A DNA stretch of 64,000 nt from DASZIT01 sp963770635 (GTDB lineage: Bacteria > Actinomycetota > Acidimicrobiia > Acidimicrobiales > RAAP-2): the NCBI GenBank assembly GCA_963770635.1, contig CAVYQI010000003.1, forward strand, positions 124,001-188,000, read 5' to 3'. The translations under genes were made by a program, and so were the position numbers. How positions within the stretch are numbered: position 1 is the stretch's first letter; each line of letters begins with the position of its first letter. Shown in pieces: positions 1-8,082 of the stretch. A model generated the notes under the pieces. The model saw only the letters and a program-made list of their open reading frames with translations. It had not been told where the DNA came from and made no database searches.

Positions 1-145
1 CCAGCGATGAGGTGATCGCCCCCGCCCCGGCGCCGACATCCAGCACCAGATCGCCCGCGCCGACCTGCGCTTCCGCGACGATCCGTTCAGCCCATCGATT
101 ATCGAGCTGATGCCATCCCCAGCGTGCCTCCGACTTCGAGGACAC
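1..145 (-). CDS. Erm-like 23S rRNA adenine N-6-methyltransferase, 5' part only
   Basis: The first 48 codons of a gene that runs off the left edge, read from a GTG at 145. The peptide has the N-terminal block typical of actinobacterial Erm enzymes (WGWHQLDNRWAERIV), followed by motif I of the SAM-binding fold (LVLDVGAGAG). Erm proteins dimethylate A2058 of 23S rRNA and give macrolide-lincosamide-streptogramin resistance. The layout resembles the intrinsic mycobacterial Erm(37) type. Catalytic motif IV lies outside the window, so a different rRNA adenine methyltransferase such as KsgA cannot be fully excluded, though the WGWH block argues against KsgA. No clear ribosome binding site precedes the GTG. 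Confidence 0.6.
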   Translation of the reverse strand, partial: MSSKSEARWGWHQLDNRWAERIVAEAQVGAGDLVLDVGAGAGAITSSL

Positions 146-210
146 GACGACGCGCCATCATGCACATTGTCATGCTCATAACTCTACCGCGACCGCCGCC
201 GACTGCTCCG

Positions 211-288
211 GCCCGTCTGGCGCTCCGGCCTGTCTGGCGCTCCGGCCCGTCCGACGCCCCGGCTGACTTGGGCCCGTCCGGCGCCCCG
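211..288. repeat. Degenerate 17-bp tandem repeat
   Basis: Four copies of a 17-18 bp unit (consensus GCCCGTCTGGCGCTCCG) lie head to tail, with a 9-bp spacer before the last copy. They fill the gap between the Erm-like gene and the stop codon of the CoA lyase. Copies differ at 1-4 positions. No function is visible; it may be slippage-prone intergenic DNA. Confidence 0.7.
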
Positions 289-290
289 GC

Positions 291-1229
291 TCAGCCCTTC
301 GAACGGGAAAGGCCGGCGCGTTCGCCCCGGACCACGAATTTGGTGGCCATCTTGCGGGAAGCCTCGTCGATCATCTCGTCCCCGAACATCACCGCGCCGG
401 TCCGGTCGTCCTCGGTCGCCTTCTGGTAGGCGTCCAGGATGTCCCAGGCCCGGTCGAACTGTTCCTGGGTGGGTGAGTAGACCTCGTTCAGCACCCCGAC
501 CTGATCGGGGGTCAACGCCCATTTGCCGTCGTAACCCAACACCCGGGTCCGCTGCGAGAACTCCCGCAGCGAATCGAGCTCCCGGATCTTCAGGAACGGC
601 CCATCGATCACCTGCAACCCGTTCGACCGCCCCGCCATCAGGATCTTCGAGAACACGTAGTTGAAGTGGTCGCCCGGGTACTCGGGAATGGCCACCCCGC
701 CCGTCAACACCGGCATCTCCATCGATGCTGCGAAGTCGGCCGGGCCGAAGATGATCGTCTCGAGCCGTGGGGAGGCCGCACAGATCTCCTCGACGTTGAT
801 CAGCCCGGTGGTCGTCTCGATCTGGGCTTCGATGCCGATGTGGCCCACCGGGAGCCCGCTCTTCTTCTCCACTTGGGAGAGCAGCAGGTCGAGGGCGACC
901 ACCTCGGCCGCCCGCTGGACCTTGGGAAGCATCACCTCATCCAGCCGCTCCCCGGCACTGCCGACCACCTCGATCACATCGCCATAGGTCCATTCGGTGT
1001 CCCAGGCGTTGATGCGCACGCACAGGACCCGGTCGTCCCAGGCCAGGTTCTTGATGGCGTCGGCCACCTTCCCCCGGGCATTCTCCTTCTCCAGCGGCGC
1101 CACCGAGTCCTCGAGGTCGAGAAAGCTCATGTCCGCCGGCACCGATGGGGCCTTGGACAGGAACTTCTCGTTCGATCCGGGGGTGGAGAAGCACGAGCGA
1201 CGGGGCAGGTAACGGGAACGTTCGGACAT
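291..1229 (-). CDS. HpcH/HpaI aldolase / CitE-like CoA ester lyase
   Basis: A 312-residue cytoplasmic protein of the CitE/malyl-CoA lyase family. These TIM-barrel enzymes cleave or form beta-hydroxyacyl-CoA esters with Mg2+. Visible family blocks are the N-terminal RSCFSTPGSNEKFLSKA, the acidic FLDLEDSVAP (metal ligand Asp/Glu region), VCVRINAW-like RINAWDTEW, LPKVQ, and the Mg2+-binding IEAQIETTTGLINVEEI. The ATG at 1229 starts just before the conserved RSCFSTPGS, which matches the family. The substrate cannot be told from sequence; malyl-, citramalyl- or methylmalyl-CoA are candidates. It is divergent from the SCO6745-like gene with about 100 bp between them. Confidence 0.85.
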   Translation of the reverse strand: MSERSRYLPRRSCFSTPGSNEKFLSKAPSVPADMSFLDLEDSVAPLEKENARGKVADAIKNLAWDDRVLCVRINAWDTEWTYGDVIEVVGSAGERLDEVMLPKVQRAAEVVALDLLLSQVEKKSGLPVGHIGIEAQIETTTGLINVEEICAASPRLETIIFGPADFAASMEMPVLTGGVAIPEYPGDHFNYVFSKILMAGRSNGLQVIDGPFLKIRELDSLREFSQRTRVLGYDGKWALTPDQVGVLNEVYSPTQEQFDRAWDILDAYQKATEDDRTGAVMFGDEMIDEASRKMATKFVVRGERAGLSRSKG

Positions 1230-1331
1230 GCCCAGATGGTACGGCCATCGTCGGGAACCGCCAAACCGGGGACCGGGCCCGAACCGCCACTCTCCCCGGC
1301 CCCGGCGACGCTCGCCACCTACAGTGTCCCC

Positions 1332-2255
1332 ATGAGCAGCCCCGACGGTCCCGGCCAGGCGGCCCGCCATCTCGCCTCCGCTCTCGAACCGGTGGTGGGC
1401 CAGGTCTACTTCGCCGCCGAATGCCACCAAGAATACGAGAAGCTCGGTTTCTCCCCTAGCCCGTTCACCCTCGACGCCGGGGTGCAGCTTCCCGACGGGC
1501 CGGCCTACTTCACCAGCCGCGGGTCGTGCATGGGCCAGGTCTCCGGCGAGCTGGTCGCCGCCGCCTTCGGCGTCTTCAATCCCGAGGCGGTGATCCCGGC
1601 GGTCCAGTTCGGATGGACCCGCTGCGACGCACCGACCATCGCCTCGGCCCGCACCCGCGGCGCCACCGCCCAGCTGACCCGGATCCTGGGTGAGCGCCCG
1701 GAGGGAATCGACCGGGTCACCGACCTCCTCCGCCGGGCCGCCGCCCCTCTCCGGCCGGAGGGGCGCCCGCTCTTCGCCGGGTTGCTGAGCCTCGGTCTTC
1801 CCGGAGACCCGATGGGCGACATGTGGAGGGCGGGCGACATCCTGCGCGAGTTCCGTGGCGACGCCCACACCGCCTCCTGGACGTCGGTCGGGCTCGATGC
1901 CACCGAGATCGGTCTGCTCACCGAGCTCTACTGGGGCCTCCCCCCTCGCACCTACGTCCGGACCCGAGCCTGGTCGGATGAACAGCTCGATGCCGCCGAC
2001 GACAGACTCCGCACCCGCGGCCTGGTCGACGACGACGGTCTGACCGATCAGGGCCGGGCCCTCCGAGAGTCGATCGAGGTGGCCACCGATGATCAGTGTG
2101 GCCCGGCGGTGGCCGCCCTCGGGGACGACCTGTCCGAATTGCTAGCCGTGCTGGAGCCATGGGGAGCCGCCATCCGGGCCGCCGGTGGCTATCCCCCGGC
2201 CGGGCCCCACGATCTGGCTCCGAAGGAGCCGCCGGCGCCGGCGCCGCGCCAGTAG
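1332..2255 (+). CDS. SCO6745-like helical / winged-helix family protein
   Basis: A 307-residue protein matching the actinobacterial SCO6745 family of unknown function. The N-terminal half is helical with HQEYEKLGF, PAYFTSRGSCMGQV and VAAAFGVFNP. The C-terminal half carries a DinB-like or winged-helix-like segment (LLTELYWGLPPRTYVRTRAW, then RTRGLVDDDGLTDQGRALRE), where the 'D.GLT..GRA.R' pattern looks like a MarR-type wing. The start is the ATG at 1332; the frame is open upstream, but that part is antisense to the CoA lyase. No reaction is known for the family. It is convergent with the DUF885-like gene, 13 bp apart. Confidence 0.7.
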   Translation: MSSPDGPGQAARHLASALEPVVGQVYFAAECHQEYEKLGFSPSPFTLDAGVQLPDGPAYFTSRGSCMGQVSGELVAAAFGVFNPEAVIPAVQFGWTRCDAPTIASARTRGATAQLTRILGERPEGIDRVTDLLRRAAAPLRPEGRPLFAGLLSLGLPGDPMGDMWRAGDILREFRGDAHTASWTSVGLDATEIGLLTELYWGLPPRTYVRTRAWSDEQLDAADDRLRTRGLVDDDGLTDQGRALRESIEVATDDQCGPAVAALGDDLSELLAVLEPWGAAIRAAGGYPPAGPHDLAPKEPPAPAPRQ

Positions 2256-2268
2256 GTCGTCGAGGTCG

Positions 2269-3525
2269 TCAGGCGGCCGGCGCCGGATCGGCCTGGAGGT
2301 CGGCCGGTATCAGCTGCTCGGAGAGCAGCCGGTCGAACCGGGCCGGATCCCCACCCACGAACGACCGGCACAGCGGCAGCCCTTCCACGTAACAGGTGAG
2401 GTACGCCCGCCAGGTGGGGTGGGTAAGGAACTCGACGGCCTTCGACGCCCGGTCGTTCGACAGCAGTCCCCACCGGGCGACCTCGTCGACCACCGTGTCG
2501 ACATCGGCCCCGTCCTCGTGGAGCCGGAAGGCGGCGTTCTGGCGCACCGCCCCGAGCGCCTCGCCCGCCTCCGACACCGCCGCCACCACCTCGGGGTCGT
2601 AGCGGAGGCCCAGCGGCCGCAGGTGCCCGGCCACCACCGGCTCCGGGCGTCGACCGACGATCACTTCGAGCCCGAGGTCGGCGAGTCCTTCGGCCAACAG
2701 GCACTGGGGGGTCCCGACCAGAAAGATCGACTCCTCCCACCACTGGCGGTGGCGCACCAGCCCCACCTCCTTGCGGGTGTGCTCGGTGTGGTGCCCCGGA
2801 TACGACTCGTGGGCCACCAGGTGGGCGAGGCTGGTCGACAGCACCGGCAGGTCGGTGTTCACCGCCACCCGGCTCTGCAACCCGCCGAGGTAGTAGTTGA
2901 AGCCCGACCACGGCTGGTCGGTCACCAACTCGAAGTCGACGTGCTCGCCTTCCGGCAGACCGAACAGGCTCCGGGTCCGTGCCCGGAAGTCCTCGGCCAA
3001 CGAATCGATGGCGGGACGGAGGGTGTCGGTCGGGACCGCGTGGGCCTCCCTCCATGAGACCAGCCGCTCGGCCAGTGGACCGCTCCCGGGGAGCACCTCG
3101 TCCAGCTGCCGGTGGGCGTCGGCAAACGTGCCCTCGTCGACCCGGCTCGGACGGATCCCGTAACACGCCTCGACCTCGTCGGCGTAGCCGATGGCCTCGC
3201 CGGCCAGCTTCCGGGCGGTGGTCATCAGCCCGATCACCTGGGCCCGCAGCCACCGGCGTCGAGCCGGGGCCGCCCCGTCATCGGGGCGGCTGCCCCCCAC
3301 GACCTGCGACGACCCATCCAGCGCTCCCCCGGCGTCGATGTCGGCAAGAAGCACCCTCGCCTCCGCCACCAGCCGGTCGGGCGGTTGCACCGGTTCCCGG
3401 TCGGCCGCCTGGGCCCGGGCCGGGGGGCCGTAGTAGGCGTCCACCATCCCGTCGATGTGCCGCCCGAGCCGGAGACCGAGGGTCAGGTAACGATCGACCA
3501 ACCCCGCCTCTCCGCGTGCCGCCAC
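2269..3525 (-). CDS. DUF885-like zinc-metallohydrolase
   Basis: About 418 residues from a GTG at 3525. Residues 239-249 hold HESYPGHHTEH, matching the HE..PGH.....E zinc motif of DUF885 proteins, which resemble M2/M3-clan metallopeptidases. Other parts fit a mostly helical gluzincin-like fold, for example QSRVAVNTDLP before the motif and AEGLADLGLEV after it. No signal peptide is seen, so it is probably cytoplasmic. The chosen start overlaps the 3' end of the upstream dienelactone hydrolase gene by 43 bp, which suggests translational coupling; a start a few codons downstream is possible. The substrate is unknown. Confidence 0.65.
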   Translation of the reverse strand: MAARGEAGLVDRYLTLGLRLGRHIDGMVDAYYGPPARAQAADREPVQPPDRLVAEARVLLADIDAGGALDGSSQVVGGSRPDDGAAPARRRWLRAQVIGLMTTARKLAGEAIGYADEVEACYGIRPSRVDEGTFADAHRQLDEVLPGSGPLAERLVSWREAHAVPTDTLRPAIDSLAEDFRARTRSLFGLPEGEHVDFELVTDQPWSGFNYYLGGLQSRVAVNTDLPVLSTSLAHLVAHESYPGHHTEHTRKEVGLVRHRQWWEESIFLVGTPQCLLAEGLADLGLEVIVGRRPEPVVAGHLRPLGLRYDPEVVAAVSEAGEALGAVRQNAAFRLHEDGADVDTVVDEVARWGLLSNDRASKAVEFLTHPTWRAYLTCYVEGLPLCRSFVGGDPARFDRLLSEQLIPADLQADPAPAA

Positions 3526-4232
3526 CGCGGGCTTAACCCGAATTGCTCGCGGAAGAAGGCCACGGTGCGGTCCCAGAGCAGGGCGGCGGCCTCGGAGTTG
3601 TACACCTCCGGACGGTCCTCGTTGAAGAAGGCGTGACTGGCGCCGGAGTAGAAGTGGAACTCGACCGGCACGCCAAGATCGCGCAGCTGAGCCTCGAGCT
3701 CCCGCGTGCTCTCGGGGGTGAAGTAGTCGTCGTCGGCGCCGATGTGGCCCAACACCGCCGCGGTCATCTTCGAGTAGTCGGGCTGAGCGTCGGGCCACGG
3801 GATGAGCCCGTAGGCCGGAACCACCGCCTGCACCGCGTCGGGGCGCTGGGTGGCGAGCACCAGCGCCAGTCCCCCGCCCATGCAGAAGCCGATGACGCCG
3901 ATCTGGCCTCGCCCGGTGCGCCGGACCAGTTCGTCCACTGCGCCACTCAGGTCCTTGGCGGCCGTGTCCATCTTCAGGGCCATCATCTCCTTGCCGGCCT
4001 CATCCGGCTCGGAGAGAGGAACGGCTGTCCCGTGGTAGAGGTCGGGGGCCAGGGCGGTGAAGCCCGCCTCGGCGAACCGGTCGCAGGTCCGCTTGATCTG
4101 ATCGACCAGACCCCACCACTCTTGAATGACGATGACCCCGGGCCCGGACTCGGCCCCTCCGGACGGGACGGCCAGATAGCCCTGAGCAGTCTTTCCGTTG
4201 CTGGCAAATTCGACGATCTCACCCATCCGCAT
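3483..4232 (-). CDS. Dienelactone hydrolase family protein
   Basis: An alpha/beta hydrolase of 249 residues. The dienelactone hydrolase triad is visible: Cys117 in IGFCMGGG, Asp168 or 169 in GADDDYF, and His200 in GASHAFFN. The QEWWG block near residue 37 holds the Glu that contacts the nucleophile in this family. Known members hydrolyse dienelactones in aromatic ring degradation, but many are general esterases. The last ~15 residues (RWRHAERRGW...) go beyond the usual end and overlap the next gene. ATG 4232 and ATG 4226 are both possible starts. Confidence 0.88.
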   Translation of the reverse strand: MRMGEIVEFASNGKTAQGYLAVPSGGAESGPGVIVIQEWWGLVDQIKRTCDRFAEAGFTALAPDLYHGTAVPLSEPDEAGKEMMALKMDTAAKDLSGAVDELVRRTGRGQIGVIGFCMGGGLALVLATQRPDAVQAVVPAYGLIPWPDAQPDYSKMTAAVLGHIGADDDYFTPESTRELEAQLRDLGVPVEFHFYSGASHAFFNEDRPEVYNSEAAALLWDRTVAFFREQFGLSPRWRHAERRGWSIVT

Positions 4233-4609
4233 GACCCTACCCGGCTCCGCTTGTGTACGGCAGTGTCGGCCTCTTGGGTGACCGCCGACGGGCTGTGGGC
4301 GCCCGGTTGCCTCGGGTGACTGTGTTGCTCATGCGTCTCGCGGGCTGACCGCGAAGATGAACAAGACGTCTACGCAACCGCGGTCGCCGCGGCGGTGGCG
4401 GCGTTGCACCGAGCGTTGCATGGAACGTCGGCGCAATCGCAAATGCGAGTTGATGGTGGCAAAAGCGGGAAGTCAACGGGATGCGTCGGGACATGACGAA
4501 ATTGCGTCAGATAGCATAAATCGGTATTTCCGATATCGCAGGTCAGAGCCACAAAGCGACCGGGTGTGCTTGTGTCACGCGCACGGATGGACTAAAACGT
4601 ACCTTCGTT
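4233..4609. other. Intergenic region upstream of the NlpC/P60 gene
   Basis: A 377-bp gap between two divergent genes, less GC-rich than its flanks. NlpC/P60 and Rpf genes in actinobacteria often have a c-di-AMP (ydaO) riboswitch here, but I cannot see the conserved ydaO core. No coding potential is evident. The only specific item is the weak promoter candidate at 4570-4598. Confidence 0.6.
4570..4598 (+). promoter_or_regulatory. Candidate promoter of the NlpC/P60 gene
   Basis: TTGTGT (4570-4575), a 17-bp spacer and TAAAAC (4593-4598). Expected transcription start is about 4605-4610, close to the ATG at 4610. There is no visible ribosome binding site, so a leaderless or near-leaderless mRNA would fit. 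This is pattern matching only. Confidence 0.3.
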
Positions 4610-5800
4610 ATGACTCACGCCGAGCAGTACTCGACGTCCGAGCCAGCTGCCCCTCGACAGGCACGCACGAGATCCCGCGGACGGATCGGTGCGTTGCTCG
4701 CACTGGCCGTCACAACCGGTATCACGTCGCTGGTTGTGGTGCCCCCGCGCCTCGCATCGGCCGACCCGATCTCTGACGCCCAGGCCCAGGCTTCGGCGCT
4801 CACGGCCAAGATCGCCGCTGAACAACAGCAGATCCAGTCGTTGACGTCCCAGTACGACACCGCCAGTTACAAGGTCTCACAGCTCAACGCTCAGATCGCC
4901 CAGAGCCAGGCTCAGCTGGCCAAGGACCAGGCCGAAGTGAACAAGGACCAAGGCGAGCTCCGGACCCACGCGGTGGCCGACTACATGAGCGACGGCACCA
5001 GTAACCAGTTCACTCAGATGTTCACCGGTGACAACAATGCGGCTGGCATTCACAACGAGTACTCCGCCATCGCCTCCGGCAACGTGACCAATACCGTGGA
5101 CCAGCTGCACACCGCCCAGACCCAGCTACATGCGCAACAGGATGCGCTACAGCAGCAACAGGCCCAGGCCACCTCGGAAGCGAATGCGGCGTCATCGGCC
5201 AAGGATCAGGCCACCCAGTTGGCCGCCTCCGATGCGTCGGCACTGAATGGTGTAAACGCCCAGATTCAGACTTTGGTCGCACAGCAGCAGGCGGCCGCCG
5301 CAGCGGCCGCCGCGCAAGCGGCTCAAGCCAAGGTGGCTGCGGCTCAACAGGCGCAGGCGTCAGCTCAGGTCGCCGCCCAGTCCACCTCGAGCGGGGGAGG
5401 CGGAGGCGGGTTCACCGTCGACCTCAGCCCACCTCCCCCGACCTCCAGCGGTGCGGCCGGGGCAGTCCAGGCGGCACAGGGCGAGATCGGCGTGCCCTAC
5501 GAGTGGGGCGGCACCACTCCGGCCGGCTTCGACTGCTCGGGTCTGGTGATGTGGGCTTATGCCCAGGTCGGGATCAGCCTTCCCCACTATTCAGGGGCGC
5601 AGTACGACGACACCACTCACATCCCGCTCGGCGATATCGCACCGGGTGACCTCCTGTTCTACGGCCCCGGCGGAGACGACCATGTCGCCATGTACATCGG
5701 CGGCGGCATGATGGTGGAGGCGCCGTACACCGGGGCCTCCGTCTGGGATACCCCGATGCGCACCGGTGACGGTTTCGTGGGAGTCGGGCGAGTCGCCTAA
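4610..5800 (+). CDS. Secreted NlpC/P60 peptidoglycan endopeptidase with coiled coil
   Basis: A 396-residue exported protein related to RipA/CwlO-type D,L-endopeptidases. An N-terminal Arg-rich stretch and a hydrophobic segment (about residues 26-48) are followed by a likely signal cleavage at ASA-DP. Residues ~52-255 form a long Gln/Ala-rich coiled coil, as in FtsEX-activated hydrolases. A Gly/Pro linker (SGGGGGG, PPPPT) leads to the C-terminal NlpC/P60 domain. Catalytic Cys309 is in GFDCSGLV and His358 in DDHVAMYIG. The family cleaves peptide stems of peptidoglycan, often during cell separation. The start is the ATG at 4610, without a clear Shine-Dalgarno. Confidence 0.9.
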   Translation: MTHAEQYSTSEPAAPRQARTRSRGRIGALLALAVTTGITSLVVVPPRLASADPISDAQAQASALTAKIAAEQQQIQSLTSQYDTASYKVSQLNAQIAQSQAQLAKDQAEVNKDQGELRTHAVADYMSDGTSNQFTQMFTGDNNAAGIHNEYSAIASGNVTNTVDQLHTAQTQLHAQQDALQQQQAQATSEANAASSAKDQATQLAASDASALNGVNAQIQTLVAQQQAAAAAAAAQAAQAKVAAAQQAQASAQVAAQSTSSGGGGGGFTVDLSPPPPTSSGAAGAVQAAQGEIGVPYEWGGTTPAGFDCSGLVMWAYAQVGISLPHYSGAQYDDTTHIPLGDIAPGDLLFYGPGGDDHVAMYIGGGMMVEAPYTGASVWDTPMRTGDGFVGVGRVA

Positions 5801-5870
5801 CCATCTGGGCGCCGGCCATCCCGCGGCGTCAGGCAAGCATCAGGACCGATTGCTCAGGGCCCCAGCCGGT

Positions 5871-6668
5871 TCAGCGCTGGTCGTGGGCGGTGAGCTCCTC
5901 CGGCGGTAGCTTCCCTTCTGCACCCGCGGCCCGGGGGCCGGGTGGGCGGGCGAACCGGAACGACAACGCCGGGCGCCCGGCCTGTACCACCATCGCCTGA
6001 CCGGATTCGTCCCCGGCGAGACAGCCGATCACCGCGTCGGCCACCGCAGTCGGGTCGATGATCGGAAACCCGCTGGCGGCCAGGAGCGGTCGAACGTCGT
6101 CGATAAGGGGCGTGTCCACCAGCCCGGGGCAGATGGCGTTGATGTTGATGTGCTTCTCGGCCAACTGGGGGGAGAGCGCCCGCACCAGTCCCACCACTGC
6201 CGATTTGGTCAGCGTGTAGATCGGGTCGGGCGAGTAGCCGATGAGGCCGGCCAAAGACGCGGTGGCGACGATCGACCCCCCGCCCCGGCTCGCGATGACC
6301 GGCACCAGGGCCCGAATGCCGAAGGTCACGCCGTCCAGGTTCACCCCGAGCGCACGCCGGTACTGCGCGTCGGTGAGGGCAGTGATGTCGGCCTCTCCGG
6401 TGGTCACCCCGGCATTGAGATGCGCCACGTCGATCCCCCCGAGTTTCTCCGTCACCTCCTCGACGATGCCGGGCCACGCCTCCGACCGGCTGACATCCGC
6501 CTGGACCGCCAGGCCACCGAGTTTGCCGGCCACCTGACCCGCCCCGGTGGCATCCAGATCCACCACCGCCACCGTGGCCCCCTCTTCAGCCAACCGGGTC
6601 GCCGAGGCCAACCCGATGCCCGAGGCACCCCCGGTGACCACCGCTACCTTGCCCGAAAACGTTCCCAT
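5871..6668 (-). CDS. SDR family NAD(P)-dependent oxidoreductase
   Basis: A classical short-chain dehydrogenase of 265 residues. It has the Rossmann motif VTGGASGIG near residue 10, Asp37-39 (VVDLDA) which favours NAD(H), LNAG in the central strand, Ser in ATASLAGL, and the YTLTK catalytic Tyr/Lys pair, then CPGLVDT. The last ~35 residues are a Pro/Arg-rich extension. A GGGGAGAG ribosome binding site lies just before the ATG at 6668. The substrate cannot be inferred. It is divergent from the Lgt-like gene. Confidence 0.88.
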   Translation of the reverse strand: MGTFSGKVAVVTGGASGIGLASATRLAEEGATVAVVDLDATGAGQVAGKLGGLAVQADVSRSEAWPGIVEEVTEKLGGIDVAHLNAGVTTGEADITALTDAQYRRALGVNLDGVTFGIRALVPVIASRGGGSIVATASLAGLIGYSPDPIYTLTKSAVVGLVRALSPQLAEKHININAICPGLVDTPLIDDVRPLLAASGFPIIDPTAVADAVIGCLAGDESGQAMVVQAGRPALSFRFARPPGPRAAGAEGKLPPEELTAHDQR

Positions 6669-6879
6669 CTCTCCCCCTCATCGGGACCGGTGTCCGTGCG
6701 CCGCCCGGCCCCTGGCCACTCGCAACCCTTCGCCCCGCAGGTCAGCTCAGGTCCCCCGACCATCGCCGCCCCCTGAAATCACCATACCGGGTGCCTGAGG
6801 CATACTTGCAGGGCCTTCGCGGGACAGCTCCGCCGCCCCCAGCCAAAGCCACCCGCCTGGCCCGACTGACCAACCAATC

Positions 6880-8082
6880 ATGAGACCAATCCCCGTCGCC
6901 TTCCATATCTGGTTCCTCGAGGTCCACACCTACGGGATCGGACTGGCCATCACCTTCTGGTTCGCGCTCCGATATTTCGAACGCCGGGTACGCAACGCCG
7001 GCTATCCGTGGGAGTGGATAACCGGGATGTTCCTGTGGGTCATCGTTGCCGCCATTGTCGGTGCCCGCATCATGAGCGTGGTTCCGAACTGGTCCCAGTA
7101 CTCCTCTGACCCACTTCAGGTGTTCGCCATCTGGCAGGGGGGGCTGTCGTCCTTCGGGGGATTGATCCTGGCCGTGCCGGTGGGGATCATCAGTGCCCGT
7201 CGGCGCTGTCCGTCCATACCGACCATCCGGCTGCTTGATCTGGTCGCACCGGTCCTGATGGCGGCCTGGGGCATCGGCCGACTGCTCGGGCCCCAGCTGA
7301 TGATCAATGGCGGCGGCCACGCCACTCATCAGTGGTTCGGCATGTACTACGCCGGAGAGGTCGGCAAGCGGCTCCCGGTTCCGATCTTCCAGGCCGCCAT
7401 GGATCTGAGCATCTTCGGCATCCTTCTGCTCATCGAACGCTGGCTCCGCGGCCAATCTCCCGCCGCCTCAACCAAACTTGCGACGGCCGGGGTTGGCGCC
7501 GCGGCTCCTGGCGTGTCCGGCCGGGTCTCCGACCTGGAGACAGCCGACGTTGGCAGCGTGGCTCAATTGATCGATCCCGGAGCCGGAGCCATCGCCGGTG
7601 CCAGCGCCGAGGACACGGTCGAGGGAGCGACCGGTATCGACGGGTCCGTCAACGGCTCCTCCCATGACTCCCCCGACGGCGCCACTGAGGCTGCGGTCGA
7701 AGAGAGCGGCACGGCCGACGGCGAACGTGCCATCGATCTCGAGCACCGCCGCCAACTTCCGCCGGCCGGCATCATCATCGGAGCCGGAATGGTGCTGTGG
7801 GGGATCGAACGTTTCTTTGACGAACGGCTGTGGCTGACCGACCCTAGCCATGTGGCGTTCATCTTGGTCCAGGTGGCAGGAATCGGACTGGCAGTGGCTG
7901 GATTGGTGCTTCTGGCCACCCGGTACCCCGCCCTCAAGAAGTGGCGGAACCAGGGACCCGTCGTGGGTGGGCCGTTTCTCGGCGACCCGAAACCCAAGAC
8001 GACTGCGGAACCGGCCGCCTCCGGATCCGCGTCAGCTCACGCATCCGGTTCGAAGGCGCTGGCCTCGGGCGACTCTGGCTGA
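6880..8082 (+). CDS. Divergent prolipoprotein diacylglyceryl transferase (Lgt)-like membrane protein
   Basis: A 400-residue polytopic membrane protein with the Lgt layout: N-terminal IWFLEVHTYGIGLAI, WQGGLSSFGGLIL near 85-97, GIGRLLGPQ near 131-139, and a C-terminal LWGIERFFDERLWL followed by a last membrane segment. Lgt transfers diacylglycerol from phosphatidylglycerol to the lipobox Cys. Several essential positions differ. The HGG His (H103 in E. coli) is Phe92 here, and the GN.INGE signature is replaced after the conserved Arg134. Residues ~191-288 are an acidic, Ala/Gly-rich insertion inside the last membrane hairpin. It may be a paralogue with altered or lost activity, with a canonical lgt elsewhere. 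Confidence 0.75.
   Translation: MRPIPVAFHIWFLEVHTYGIGLAITFWFALRYFERRVRNAGYPWEWITGMFLWVIVAAIVGARIMSVVPNWSQYSSDPLQVFAIWQGGLSSFGGLILAVPVGIISARRRCPSIPTIRLLDLVAPVLMAAWGIGRLLGPQLMINGGGHATHQWFGMYYAGEVGKRLPVPIFQAAMDLSIFGILLLIERWLRGQSPAASTKLATAGVGAAAPGVSGRVSDLETADVGSVAQLIDPGAGAIAGASAEDTVEGATGIDGSVNGSSHDSPDGATEAAVEESGTADGERAIDLEHRRQLPPAGIIIGAGMVLWGIERFFDERLWLTDPSHVAFILVQVAGIGLAVAGLVLLATRYPALKKWRNQGPVVGGPFLGDPKPKTTAEPAASGSASAHASGSKALASGDSG

Noticed and set aside
2979..3536. Long plus-strand open frames opposite the DUF885-like gene
   Set aside because: Arg/Pro-rich antisense shadows of GC-rich coding sequence, without start context or family motifs.
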